From: Actinomycetes bacterium
GTDB lineage: Bacteria; Actinomycetota; Actinomycetes; Mycobacteriales; Pseudonocardiaceae
DNA length: 40,525 nucleotides
Assembly (NCBI GenBank): GCA_021793175.1
Contig: JAJYTH010000022.1
Coordinates: forward strand, 1 to 40,525
Reading direction: 5' to 3'
Shown: positions 32,151 to 40,190 of the stretch, in pieces
Numbering within the stretch: position 1 is the stretch's first letter
Layout of the letters: each line of letters starts with the position of its first letter
The notes under the pieces: generated by a model
Seen by the model: only the letters and a program-made list of their open reading frames with translations
Database searches by the model: none
Told to the model about the DNA's origin: nothing
Position numbers and translations under genes: made by a program

Positions 32151-33629
32151 GTGCCGCCCGACGACCAGGAGTTTCCCCCCGAACTCTCGGAAGGGGAGAA
32201 CTTCATCGCCGGTCCGTTGCCGGACGACGAGTCCGACGTCGAACCGGTCGACGAGGCCGCGATCGACGAACAGGCCCGTCGTGAGTTGCTCACCGTGGAG
32301 GCCGAACTCAATCGGCGTTGGCCCGAGACCAAGATCGAGCCTTCGCTGACCCGGATCTCCACGCTGGCGAATCTGCTCGGCGATCCGCAGCGCGCGTATC
32401 CGGTGATCCACATCGCGGGTACCAACGGCAAGAGCTCGACCGCGCGGATGATCGAGACGCTGTTCAGCCACCTGGGGTTGCGCGTCGGACGGTACACGAG
32501 CCCTCACCTGCAGTTGGTGACCGAGCGCATCAGCGTCGACGGCGAGCCGATCTCGGCCGAGACCTACGTCAACACCTACCGCGACATCGAGCCGTTCGTG
32601 TCGATGGTCGACAACGCGACGGGCGAGAACGAACCGGCCATGAGCAAGTTCGAGGTGCTCACCGGTATGGCGTTCGCCGCGTTCGCCGACGCACCCGTCG
32701 AGGTGGCGGTGTTGGAGACCGGCATGGGCGGGCGCTGGGATGCCACCAACATCGCCGACGCCCAGATCTCCGTGATCACTCCCATCGGCATCGACCACAC
32801 CGAGTACCTCGGCGATGATCGTCGTTCGATCGCGGGGGAGAAGGCCGGGATCATCAAGCCGGGCGGCATCGCCGTGTTGGCCGAACAGCACGCCGACGCC
32901 GAACGTGTGCTGCTGGAGCGTGCCGTCGAGGTGGACGCCACCGTCGCGCGAGAGGGCAGCGAGTTCGGCGTGCTCAGCCGCGACATCGCCGTGGGCGGAC
33001 AACTGCTCAGCCTGCAGGGGCTCGGCGGGGTGTACGACGAGATCTTCCTGCCGCTGCACGGCAGGCACCAGGCCGCCAACGCGGCGCTCGCGCTCGCCGC
33101 CGTGGAGGCGTTCTTCGGCGCGGGCAAGGAACGCAAGCTCGCGGTGGACCGTGTGCGTGAGGCCTTCGCCGCAGTGCAGACGCCGGGCAGGCTGGAACGT
33201 GTCAAAGCCGCGCCGACCGTGCTGATCGACGCCGCGCACAACCCCCACGGTGCCGCCGCGCTGGCGAACACTTTGGACGAGGAATTCGCCTTCCGCAGGT
33301 TGGCCGCCGTGGTCGGGGTGCTCGGCGACAAGGACGCTCCCGGCATCCTCGAAGCTCTCGAACCGGTGGTGTCCGAACTCGTCGTCACCCAGAACTCGTC
33401 ACCGCGGGCATTGCCCGTCGACGAGCTCGCCGCGCTCGCCGTGCCGATCTTCGGTGAGGAGCGGGTCACCGTGGAGCCGAGGCTCGACTCGGCCATCGAG
33501 GCGGCCGTCGCCCTCGTCGAACAGACCGACGACCCCGAGCAACCCCTGTCCGGAGGCGGCGTGCTCGTGACGGGTTCGGTGGTCACGGCAGGGGATGCCC
33601 GTACGTTGTTCGGCAAGGAGCCCGCATGA
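32151..33629 (+). CDS. folC: Folylpolyglutamate synthase / dihydrofolate synthase
   Basis: A 492-residue Mur-ligase-fold enzyme that adds glutamate to dihydropteroate or folates. The P-loop GTNGKSS lies at 90-96 and the folC landmarks SPHLQLVTERISVDG, ETGMGGRWDATN and IDAAHNPHG are clear. Compared with E. coli FolC (about 420 residues) it has an acidic N-terminal extension of about 50 residues, common in actinobacteria. The start is GTG at 32151 after GGGAGAG; the frame is open much further upstream but runs through the divergent methyltransferase gene. The stop overlaps the DUF4233 gene by ATGA. Confidence 0.95.
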   Translation: MPPDDQEFPPELSEGENFIAGPLPDDESDVEPVDEAAIDEQARRELLTVEAELNRRWPETKIEPSLTRISTLANLLGDPQRAYPVIHIAGTNGKSSTARMIETLFSHLGLRVGRYTSPHLQLVTERISVDGEPISAETYVNTYRDIEPFVSMVDNATGENEPAMSKFEVLTGMAFAAFADAPVEVAVLETGMGGRWDATNIADAQISVITPIGIDHTEYLGDDRRSIAGEKAGIIKPGGIAVLAEQHADAERVLLERAVEVDATVAREGSEFGVLSRDIAVGGQLLSLQGLGGVYDEIFLPLHGRHQAANAALALAAVEAFFGAGKERKLAVDRVREAFAAVQTPGRLERVKAAPTVLIDAAHNPHGAAALANTLDEEFAFRRLAAVVGVLGDKDAPGILEALEPVVSELVVTQNSSPRALPVDELAALAVPIFGEERVTVEPRLDSAIEAAVALVEQTDDPEQPLSGGGVLVTGSVVTAGDARTLFGKEPA

Positions 33630-34069
33630 GTGAGTCCGAAGCACCCGAGACGACCGAGACACCGACGTCGGTGCCGCCGCCCGCGACGGATCCGATGAAG
33701 GGTTTCCGCGGCGTCCAGGCCGGAACACTGGTCATCGAGGCCATCGTGGTCGGTCTCGCCCTTCCCGTCGTGGCTCAGCTCGGGGACGGCCTGACGAGCC
33801 TGCAGGGCTGGACCGTGGGCGGTATCGCCGTGGGCCTGCTCGTGTGCTCCGGCCTGCTGCGTTTCCCGTGGTCGATCTGGGTGATCCTGGCCCTCAACGT
33901 GGGACTGTTGGCCTTCGTCCTCACTCTGCCGTGGGTGGCCGTGATCGGCGTGCTCTTCCTCGCGGTGTGGGGCTGGCTGATGTGGCTACGTCGCGACGTC
34001 GCCCGCCGCATGGCGCGGGGGTTGTTGCCGAGCCAGCAGCAGGCCGCTCAGGAGGATGGGTCTTCCTGA
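33626..34069 (+). CDS. DUF4233 membrane protein
   Basis: A 147-residue protein with a Ser/Thr/Pro-rich N-terminus of about 25 residues and four hydrophobic helices (starting GTLVIEAIVVGLALPVV), ending in a charged C-terminus. It corresponds to the conserved actinobacterial protein encoded between folC and ndk (Rv2446c in M. tuberculosis). Its function is unknown. It overlaps folC by 4 bp, so translational coupling is expected. Confidence 0.88.
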   Translation: MSESEAPETTETPTSVPPPATDPMKGFRGVQAGTLVIEAIVVGLALPVVAQLGDGLTSLQGWTVGGIAVGLLVCSGLLRFPWSIWVILALNVGLLAFVLTLPWVAVIGVLFLAVWGWLMWLRRDVARRMARGLLPSQQQAAQEDGSS

Positions 34070-34094
34070 AAAGACCCCTGACACGGGGGTTTTC
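34068..34094 (+). terminator. Rho-independent-like terminator after the folC-DUF4233 pair
   Basis: GAAAA...CCCC pairs with GGGG...TTTTC around a 6-nt loop, with two unpaired bases on the left arm, starting at the stop codon itself. The TTTTC end makes it the most classical terminator of the window. Confidence 0.65.
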
Positions 34095-34140
34095 GACGCG
34101 TGCGGGTTCAACATTGAGTCCTCTCGGGCCCGCACGCGTC
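34095..34140. repeat. 12-bp perfect inverted repeat
   Basis: GACGCGTGCGGG (34095-34106) is exactly inverted at 34129-34140, with 22 nt between. It follows the terminator at once. The 34070-34566 stretch has no convincing gene; it holds this repeat, a 23-bp palindrome and the ndk promoter region. Confidence 0.7.
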
Positions 34141-34210
34141 CATACCGGGCGGCCTGCGGCAAGGGCACGGCCGGTCCGCTGCCTGGCTTCGGTGCCTTGT
34201 GGATATTTCG

Positions 34211-34233
34211 ACATCGACGGATTCCGTCGATGT
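34211..34233. repeat. 23-bp near-perfect palindrome, operator-like
   Basis: ACATCGACGG and its exact inverse CCGTCGATGT flank ATT. A dyad of this size and spacer is typical of a dimeric regulator site, but it lies about 330 bp upstream of ndk, with no gene start next to it. Confidence 0.55.
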
Positions 34234-34566
34234 GAGGACTCGTTTCTTCATGGTTTCCTCGACCTGTTCGTCGTCGGGAGCGGGCTTTCCGAAGAGGGCT
34301 GGGGATGAAATCGGTGGATACGAGTTCTTCACCGGTCCGGTCTCCACGGTGTCGAGCCCATACTCGTCAGGCACATCGTTCCCGGTTCGAAGCCGCCGAC
34401 AGAATCGATGAATGGCGCTCGGAGATCGGTCGCGGCGGGAAAAGACCGTCGACGGCCGAACGAGTGGGGTGCCCGGCACACGGTGTACCCGACCAGCTCG
34501 TTAGGCTGCGTACATCGGGGGTAAAACCATTCATTTTGTACGTGATCACCGAAGGAGTAACGCACC

Positions 34567-34977
34567 GTGAGTGAGCGCACGCTGGTCCTGGTCAAGCCCG
34601 ACGGTGTCAAGCGTGGCCTCGTCGGCGAGGTCATCTCCAGGATCGAGCGCAAGGGACTGCGTCTGGCCGCCATGGACCTGCGCGTCGTCGAGCGTTCGGT
34701 GGCCGAGGAGCACTACGCCGAGCACAAGGACAAGCCGTTCTACGGCGACCTGCTCGACTTCATCACCTCGGGGCCGGTCGTGGCCATCGCGGTGGAAGGA
34801 CCTCGTGCCGTGACCGCGTTCCGGCAACTGGCGGGTGGCACCGATCCCGTGGAAAAGGCCACGCCGGGCACCATCCGCGGCGACTTCGCGCTGGAGACCC
34901 AGTACAACCTCGTGCACGGCTCCGACTCGCCCGAGTCGGCCGAGCGCGAGCTGAAGCTGTGGTTCCCCGACCTGTGA
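34567..34977 (+). CDS. ndk: Nucleoside diphosphate kinase
   Basis: A 136-residue NDK that equalises nucleoside triphosphate pools via a phospho-histidine. The N-terminal [16 protein letters not shown] is characteristic, and catalytic His117 sits in YNLVHGSDS. Length and motifs match the family fully. GTG at 34567 with GAAGGAG about 10 nt upstream. A TAGGCT at 34502-34507 is a possible -10 giving a 50-60 nt leader. In mycobacteria rne follows ndk; here about 5 kb separate them. Confidence 0.97.
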   Translation: MSERTLVLVKPDGVKRGLVGEVISRIERKGLRLAAMDLRVVERSVAEEHYAEHKDKPFYGDLLDFITSGPVVAIAVEGPRAVTAFRQLAGGTDPVEKATPGTIRGDFALETQYNLVHGSDSPESAERELKLWFPDL

Positions 34978-35035
34978 CGATCGCGGTCCGAGGATGACCG
35001 GGTAGCCTCGCGCCGCCCGGTCGTCCTCGATGTGG

Positions 35036-35428
35036 TCAAGTCCTGTCCGAACCGCCGTGGCGGGAAGCCGACACCGTGCCGACGGTGAGCAGAACCGCCA
35101 TCGTCGCCATTGCCGCGAGAAGAGCCACGATCTGCGCCGTCCCCCGTGGAACGAGCAACACGGCGACGATCCCGCCCACACACGCCGCTGCGCCGCCGAG
35201 AACCCAAGGCGCGGCCTCGCGATGAATTCGATACCACTCGGACGAGTCGCTCATCGTCTTTTTGGTGCGGATACCGAAAATCCCGTTGGGTTTTATCCTC
35301 CCTTTTCCGCCCAGAATTCCCATCAATCCCATGACGGCGGCCACCAGCGCCAACGGGATTACGAGTTCGATCGTCGGACCGGTTCCCACTCCTACCAGTC
35401 GCTGACCGAGCTGAATCGACGATTCCAC
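35036..35428 (-). CDS. SdpI-family membrane protein
   Basis: A 130-residue protein with three hydrophobic helices. The cytoplasmic-loop segment GIFGIRTKKTMSDSSEWYRIHREAA is trimmed here to its landmark GIRTKKTMSD and EWYRIHREA, the hallmark of the SdpI/YhfL family. In Bacillus SdpI gives immunity to the SdpC toxin and transmits its signal; the role of lone actinobacterial members is unknown. No SdpC-like gene is visible beside it. The start is GTG at 35428 with AAAGGTG upstream. It is convergent with ndk and divergent from the ABC exporter. Confidence 0.82.
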   Translation of the reverse strand: MESSIQLGQRLVGVGTGPTIELVIPLALVAAVMGLMGILGGKGRIKPNGIFGIRTKKTMSDSSEWYRIHREAAPWVLGGAAACVGGIVAVLLVPRGTAQIVALLAAMATMAVLLTVGTVSASRHGGSDRT

Positions 35429-35513
35429 GATTACACCTTTTCATCCTCTTTCGGTTCGTGCGTTCCGCTGCCGATGATCTTGCCATCGTAAGTCCGGACG
35501 AAAGAGCCGATTG

Positions 35514-35610
35514 CGTGAAAGGCGATGTGGAGCCGGCGGTATGACACCGAGCCGGAGTCCCGGCGGTCGGAAGTCCTCTCCTCGCGCGTGTCTGCCTTTC
35601 ACGTGTCTGC
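35514..35610. repeat. Inverted and direct repeats in the divergent gap between the SdpI gene and the ABC exporter
   Basis: CGTGAAAGGC (35514-35523) is exactly inverted at 35594-35603. CGTGTCTGC occurs at 35587-35595 and 35602-35610 with a 15-bp period. Together they could be regulator sites between the two divergent genes. The 35429-35697 gap holds no gene I recognise. Confidence 0.4.
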
Positions 35611-35697
35611 GGACAGAGCCGCGCGACCAGGACGAAAGCGGGGGCCGGGCGGGAAAATCGGTTAATCCTGTCGGTGGCATCTGGCAGTGTCTGTGCC

Positions 35698-36630
35698 GTG
35701 GTTGACGACGAGGTGCTGGTGGAGGCCCAGGCGCTGGTCAAGCGCTTCGGCGAGTTCGAGGCGGTACGGGGAATCGATCTCCAGGTCCGTCGAGGAGAAG
35801 CGTTCGGCTTCCTCGGGCCGAACGGCGCAGGCAAGTCCTCGACCATGCGTATGATCGCGTCCACCTCGCCGCGGTCCGACGGGCACCTGTCGGTGCTCGG
35901 TATGGACCCCGAACGGGACGGTCCCCGGATTCGGGCCCGCTTGGGCGTGGTGCCGCAGGAGGACATCCTCGACGTCGAGCTGACGGTGCGGCAGAACCTC
36001 CACGTGTACGGGCGCTACTTCGGTCTGTCCCGCGCCACCGTACGCGCGAAGGCAGAGGAGCTGCTCGACTTCGCGCAGCTGTCCGATCGCGCCGACGCCG
36101 AGGTGGAGTCGCTCTCCGGCGGGATGAAACGCCGGTTGACCATCGCACGGTCGTTGGTCAACGACCCTGAACTGTTGTTGCTCGACGAACCCACCACTGG
36201 CCTCGACCCCCAGGCGCGTCACGTGTTGTGGGACAAACTGTTCCGGTTGAAGTCCCAGGGCGTCACGCTGCTGCTCACGACCCACTACATGGACGAGGCC
36301 GAACAGCTGTGTGACCGGCTGGTCGTCATCGACGGGGGCCGCATCGTCGCCGAGGGTTCGCCGGCCGACCTGATCGCCCGCTACTCGACTCGGGAGGTCC
36401 TGGAATTACGGCTCCCGCCGGGGGAACAGGGCCAGGCGGAAGCCGTCGTGGCCGATCTCGGCAAACGCATCGAGGTGTTGCCGGACCGTCTCCTCGTCTA
36501 CACCGATTCGGGCGAGGCCGCGCTGGAACAGGTGCACGCCCGTGGCGTGCGACCGTCCTCCAGCCTGGTACGGCGCAGCACGTTGGAGGACGTGTTCCTG
36601 CGTCTGACCGGTAGGAGCCTGACCGAATGA
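35698..36630 (+). CDS. ABC exporter ATP-binding protein (daunorubicin-resistance DrrA/NodI type)
   Basis: A 310-residue ATPase. It has Walker A GPNGAGKSS, signature LSGGMKRRL, Walker B LLLLDEPTTGLDPQAR and the switch His in LLTTHYMDEAEQL. The C-terminal ~70 residues resemble the DrrA/NodI regulatory part. It powers export by the two ABC-2 permeases that follow. The start is probably GTG at 35698. A CAGTGT 7 nt before it could be a weak -10, and no Shine-Dalgarno is seen, so a leaderless start is possible. A longer reading from 35674 lacks support. Confidence 0.92.
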   Translation: MVDDEVLVEAQALVKRFGEFEAVRGIDLQVRRGEAFGFLGPNGAGKSSTMRMIASTSPRSDGHLSVLGMDPERDGPRIRARLGVVPQEDILDVELTVRQNLHVYGRYFGLSRATVRAKAEELLDFAQLSDRADAEVESLSGGMKRRLTIARSLVNDPELLLLDEPTTGLDPQARHVLWDKLFRLKSQGVTLLLTTHYMDEAEQLCDRLVVIDGGRIVAEGSPADLIARYSTREVLELRLPPGEQGQAEAVVADLGKRIEVLPDRLLVYTDSGEAALEQVHARGVRPSSSLVRRSTLEDVFLRLTGRSLTE

Positions 36631-37466
36631 CCACGACGGAGAACCCGCGGCACACCCGTGTCCCGGTCCACGGAGAAGTCCGGCTGCTGGGCTCGTGGCA
36701 GGCCGCTTGGTTGTGGATAGAACGACAGTGGACGTGGTATCGGCGGTACTGGAGGACCAGCCTGTACTCCTCCGGACTGCAACCACTGCTGTATCTGCTA
36801 GCCATGGGTGTCGGGTTCGGGTCGCAGGTGGACCCGGGCGCACTGGGGACCGACACCTATGTCCAGTACGTCGCCCCCGCGCTGTTGGTGGCCGGTTCGA
36901 TGCAGTTCGCGGTGGGGGAGTCCACCTATCCGGTGCTGTCCGGCTTCCGGTGGAACAAGACGTACTTCGCGGTCACCTCGACTCCCATTTCTCCTGGGCA
37001 GCTGCTCGGGGGCCATTTCATCTGGGTGGGCCTGCGCCTGGTGCTCGCCGCCGTCGTGTACGCGGTGATCGCGGCGTTCTTCGGAGCGTGGACCAACGCC
37101 GGTGTGGTGTTGGCCGCCGTGGTGGGTGTGGCCACCGGGCTCGCCTGCGCCGCCCCGGTGACGGCCCTCGCCGCCTCCACTCCGCTGCAGAAAGAGGGCA
37201 CGCGGTTCAACTCGTTGTTCCGGTTCGTGGTCATCCCCATGGTGCTGTTCGCCGGAACGTTCTTTCCCATCGAACAGATTCCGCTGGCACTACGCTGGCT
37301 CGCCTGGATCTCGCCGCTGTGGCACGGTAACGAACTGGCCCGCGGGGTCACGCTCGGCGGGCTCGAACCGCTGGCCACGCTCGGCCACGCGGCCGTGCTT
37401 CTGGTGTTGTTCACGGTGGGTGCCCTGCTGGCGCGGCGCTGCTACGACCGACGGTTGGTGAGGTAA
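36627..37466 (+). CDS. ABC-2 type permease 1 of the exporter (NodJ/DrrB-like)
   Basis: A 279-residue membrane protein with six helices of the ABC-2 family. Landmarks are QPLLYLLAMGVGFG, YVAPALLVAGSMQFAVGES and a FAGTFFPIEQIPLALRWLAWISPLWHG region (shortened landmark: TFFPIEQIP and SPLWHGNELARG). Its ATG overlaps the ATPase stop by 4 bp. It forms a channel with permease 2. Such systems often export drugs or polysaccharide precursors; the cargo is unknown. Confidence 0.9.
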   Translation: MTTTENPRHTRVPVHGEVRLLGSWQAAWLWIERQWTWYRRYWRTSLYSSGLQPLLYLLAMGVGFGSQVDPGALGTDTYVQYVAPALLVAGSMQFAVGESTYPVLSGFRWNKTYFAVTSTPISPGQLLGGHFIWVGLRLVLAAVVYAVIAAFFGAWTNAGVVLAAVVGVATGLACAAPVTALAASTPLQKEGTRFNSLFRFVVIPMVLFAGTFFPIEQIPLALRWLAWISPLWHGNELARGVTLGGLEPLATLGHAAVLLVLFTVGALLARRCYDRRLVR

Positions 37467-37469
37467 GCG

Positions 37470-38330
37470 ATGGTGGTCACCGACGGGACGGCGGAGCGGA
37501 CTGGCCGAGTGCCCGGCCCCGCACGGCCGCGGCGCGGTCTACTGCTGCGGGTACTGCCGCCCGCGCTCTACGTCGGCAGGGCGAGTGCCCTGATCGAGCG
37601 TTCGGCACTGGTGTATTCGCGTGCGTGGTTGGTGTTCGTCTCGGGTCTGTTCGAGCCGTTGTTCTACCTGCTCGCGTTCCGAGTGGGTTTCGGGCAGCTC
37701 GTGCCCGAGGTGACCGGGCCGGGCGGCACCACCGTGAGCTACGTGGCGTTCGTGGCGCCCGCGCTGCTGGTGGCCTCGGCCATGAACGGCGCGGTGTTCG
37801 ACGCGACGTTCAACGTGTTCTTCAAATTCCGTTACGACAAGGTCTACGAGGGCGTGCTGAGCACGCCGATGGGTCCGTTCGACATCGCTTTGGGGGAGAT
37901 CGGCTGGGCGGTGCTGCGCGGCACCCTCTACTCGGTGGGATTCTTCGGGGTCATGGCGGCGATGGGCCTGATCACCACGCCGTGGGCGGTGCTGGTGATC
38001 CCGGTGGCCGTCCTGGTGTCGTTCGCTTTCGCCGCGGTGGGCATGGTGTGTGCGACGCTGCTGCGCACCACGTCGCAATTCGACTACATCCAATTGGCCG
38101 TGATGCCGCTGTTCTTCTTCTCGACGACGTTCTATCCGATGTCGGTCTACCCCGAGCCGCTGCAGGTGCTCGTCCAATGTCTCCCGCTGTATCACGGTGT
38201 CGAGTTGTCGCGTGGGTTCGCGACCGGTGTCGTCGACGCATCGATGCTCGGGCACGTCGCCTACTTGCTAGTCCTAGCTGTCCTCGGGGTGTACGGCGTC
38301 GCTCGTCGCATCGCCACCCTGCGTCGCTGA
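37470..38330 (+). CDS. ABC-2 type permease 2 of the exporter (NodJ/DrrB-like)
   Basis: A 286-residue paralogue of permease 1 with six helices and the matching landmarks EPLFYLLAFRVGFG, FVAPALLVASAMNGAVFDA and TTFYPMSVYPEPLQ followed by CLPLYHGVELSRG. The ATG lies 3 bp after the stop of permease 1. The last 57 bp are also the end of the convergent protease gene on the other strand. Confidence 0.9.
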   Translation: MVVTDGTAERTGRVPGPARPRRGLLLRVLPPALYVGRASALIERSALVYSRAWLVFVSGLFEPLFYLLAFRVGFGQLVPEVTGPGGTTVSYVAFVAPALLVASAMNGAVFDATFNVFFKFRYDKVYEGVLSTPMGPFDIALGEIGWAVLRGTLYSVGFFGVMAAMGLITTPWAVLVIPVAVLVSFAFAAVGMVCATLLRTTSQFDYIQLAVMPLFFFSTTFYPMSVYPEPLQVLVQCLPLYHGVELSRGFATGVVDASMLGHVAYLLVLAVLGVYGVARRIATLRR

Positions 38331-39707
38331 CACGGCCGTCACCGCGGCGTGGGCGTCGACCATGCCGTGCCCGTAGAAGCCGTTGTATCCGGTGTAGCCC
38401 TCGCAGTAGGCGTTCTGCGTGCCGTTGCCGGTGAGGTCGTAGTCGTCGGGACAGGGAACCGGGGTAGCGGTTGCGACGAGCGTGTCGCGGAGCCGGTCCG
38501 GGGAAAGGTCGGGTCGTTGGGAGGCCAGCAGAGCTGCGACTCCCGTGACGTGCGGCGCGGCCATCGACGTGCCGCACAGGGTGCCGTAGCCGCCGGGCAC
38601 GGTGGACAGCACGCAGTCCTTGCCTCCGCCACCGGGAGCGGTGAGGTCGATCGCGCCGAGTCCGTACGCGCTGTACCCGGCTTTGAGTCCGGCGCGGTCG
38701 GATGCCGACACCGACACCGCGTCGGGCAGGCTCGCGGGGATGGCGTCGCAGCCGGACCGGTCAGCCCGGGAACCGGCGGGGCCCAGTTCGGTGGCCCGGT
38801 TGGAGGCCGCCACCACGGTGAGGGTGCCTTCGCCGTGGGCGTGGCGCAGAGCACGCTCCATGGCTTCGCGGACCACGGCCCGGCCGGGTTCCGGCGCGCA
38901 CGGCGCAGACCACGGTGCGACGAGGAAACTGCCGTTGACCAGGGTGAAGTCGTGCTCGGCCGCCCACAGCAGGCCACAGACCGCGGCCTCGGGGCTCACC
39001 CGGCCGTTGTCGTCGATCACTCGGACCGAGGCCACTTTCACACCGGGTGCGACGCCGGTCACGCCCCGGTCGTCGGCTGCGGCGGCGAGGATTCCCGCGA
39101 CGTGCGTACCGTGCGCCGAGCTCGTCGTCTCCCACGTGGTGCGGTGCGAGTCCGGTGTCCCGGACAGGCAGCTCGTCGACAGGTCGGGGGACACGGCGTG
39201 GACGAGGTCGGGATGGGAGGCGTCCACTCCTGAGTCGAGTACCCCGACGACGACGTCGGAACTGCCGCGTTGGTGGGTATGGGCGGCCTCGGCGTGTACG
39301 GCGTGCAGGTTCCACTGTCGATCTGTGAGGTCCTCGGCGGTGTCGGCGGCCGCGAGTGGCCGCGGCGACGTGGTGGTCGACGGGCGTGTTCGGGGGTGGT
39401 CGCGGTCGTGGCGCTGGGTGCTGAACGCACGGTGTTCGCCCAGCCGCGCGGCGAAGCGATCGTCGTCGGAGGTCGCCACGCCCACGGCGATCTCGTCGTG
39501 GTAGGTGATGAGCTCACCGCACGCGGTGCCCACTTCGCGCGCCGCGCGCTCGGCCGCGGTGTGTTGGTCGAACACCACGAGGTAACGGGTGGGTGGTTCG
39601 GTGGGGCGACACTCGTCACCCGACAGCGAGGTGGCCTGCGTCTCACTCGAATGGCCGCACAGCAGCAGTGCGGCGGCGAGCAGGGCCACATGGCGGCGTC
39701 TGCGCAC
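38274..39707 (-). CDS. Secreted subtilisin-like serine protease (S8), with I9-type propeptide
   Basis: A 477-residue S8 peptidase. It has an Arg-rich start with a hydrophobic core (residues 1-20), a propeptide-like region (about 40-100, TRYLVVFDQHTAAERAAREV), then the catalytic domain with Asp158 (VVGVLDSGVDASHPDL), His199 (SAHGTHVAGI) and Ser381 (CGTSMAAPHVTG). The oxyanion Asn is in AASNRAT. Several cysteines suggest disulfides. The Cys in the signal core (LLLCG) is not a proper lipobox. GTG at 39707 has GGAGGT 5 nt upstream. Its substrate is unknown; it stands alone rather than in an ESX locus. Its 3' end overlaps the exporter permease by 57 bp. Confidence 0.88.
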   Translation of the reverse strand: MRRRRHVALLAAALLLCGHSSETQATSLSGDECRPTEPPTRYLVVFDQHTAAERAAREVGTACGELITYHDEIAVGVATSDDDRFAARLGEHRAFSTQRHDRDHPRTRPSTTTSPRPLAAADTAEDLTDRQWNLHAVHAEAAHTHQRGSSDVVVGVLDSGVDASHPDLVHAVSPDLSTSCLSGTPDSHRTTWETTSSAHGTHVAGILAAAADDRGVTGVAPGVKVASVRVIDDNGRVSPEAAVCGLLWAAEHDFTLVNGSFLVAPWSAPCAPEPGRAVVREAMERALRHAHGEGTLTVVAASNRATELGPAGSRADRSGCDAIPASLPDAVSVSASDRAGLKAGYSAYGLGAIDLTAPGGGGKDCVLSTVPGGYGTLCGTSMAAPHVTGVAALLASQRPDLSPDRLRDTLVATATPVPCPDDYDLTGNGTQNAYCEGYTGYNGFYGHGMVDAHAAVTAVSATQGGDATSDAVHPEDS

Positions 39708-39853
39708 GCCCACCTCCGTCGCGTCGTTGCGCGTGTCGCTGTCCGTCCCCTTGTCTGCGCACGGTAACGACCAGGTCAGAGGCCGACAACCCGGGGCGGA
39801 GGTCTTCTGCGGGGGCACTCATTGCCGAAGGCGAACGATGACGTGGCGCCTGT

Positions 39854-40114
39854 GTGGGATACTGGATGTTGGTTGCCGGGCTGGCGTCGCCGCCGACGAG
39901 GTGGCGGACAGTTACGGGCGACCCGGCGATGAGCTGGAAGAACCGCGCGTTCATCGCCGCCCGCGCATCCCGTGTCGGGCGGCTCGAGGACGTGGCGACG
40001 CTTTGCGAGGCGTTCGAGGTCGACCGGCACGTCGTCGCGGGACCCGCTATCGGTGGTGTGCCGGTGTACCCGGCCCTTCGATGGCACGACAGGCAAGGAT
40101 TCCCGTCCGGGTGA
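39854..40114 (+). CDS. Small protein of unknown function, upstream of rne
   Basis: An ORF of 86 residues. From residue 26 it reads MSWKNRAFIAARASRVGRLE, then a region rich in Val and charged residues ending in ALRWHDRQGFPSG. Codons from 39929 onward mostly end in G or C, which supports real coding. The true start is unclear: GTG 39854, ATG 39866 or ATG 39929, and none has a good ribosome-binding site. I recognise no family. It fills most of the gap between the protease and rne. Confidence 0.45.
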   Translation: MGYWMLVAGLASPPTRWRTVTGDPAMSWKNRAFIAARASRVGRLEDVATLCEAFEVDRHVVAGPAIGGVPVYPALRWHDRQGFPSG

Positions 40115-40190
40115 CACACCAGGGCGGTAGACAACAGGAACGGCCCCTGTGCGGCCGCATGAGTAATGCGCCCGGGGGCGGAGGAGATAT

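Noticed and set aside
34108..34479. 123-codon minus-strand frame in the gap before ndk
   Set aside because: Codon third positions lack the usual G/C bias, no ribosome-binding site is seen, and it spans both palindromes. A degraded gene cannot be excluded.
38274..39707. Mycosin (MycP) of a type VII secretion system
   Set aside because: No EccB, EccC, EccD, EccE, ESX or PE/PPE-like gene is nearby and there is no C-terminal membrane anchor.
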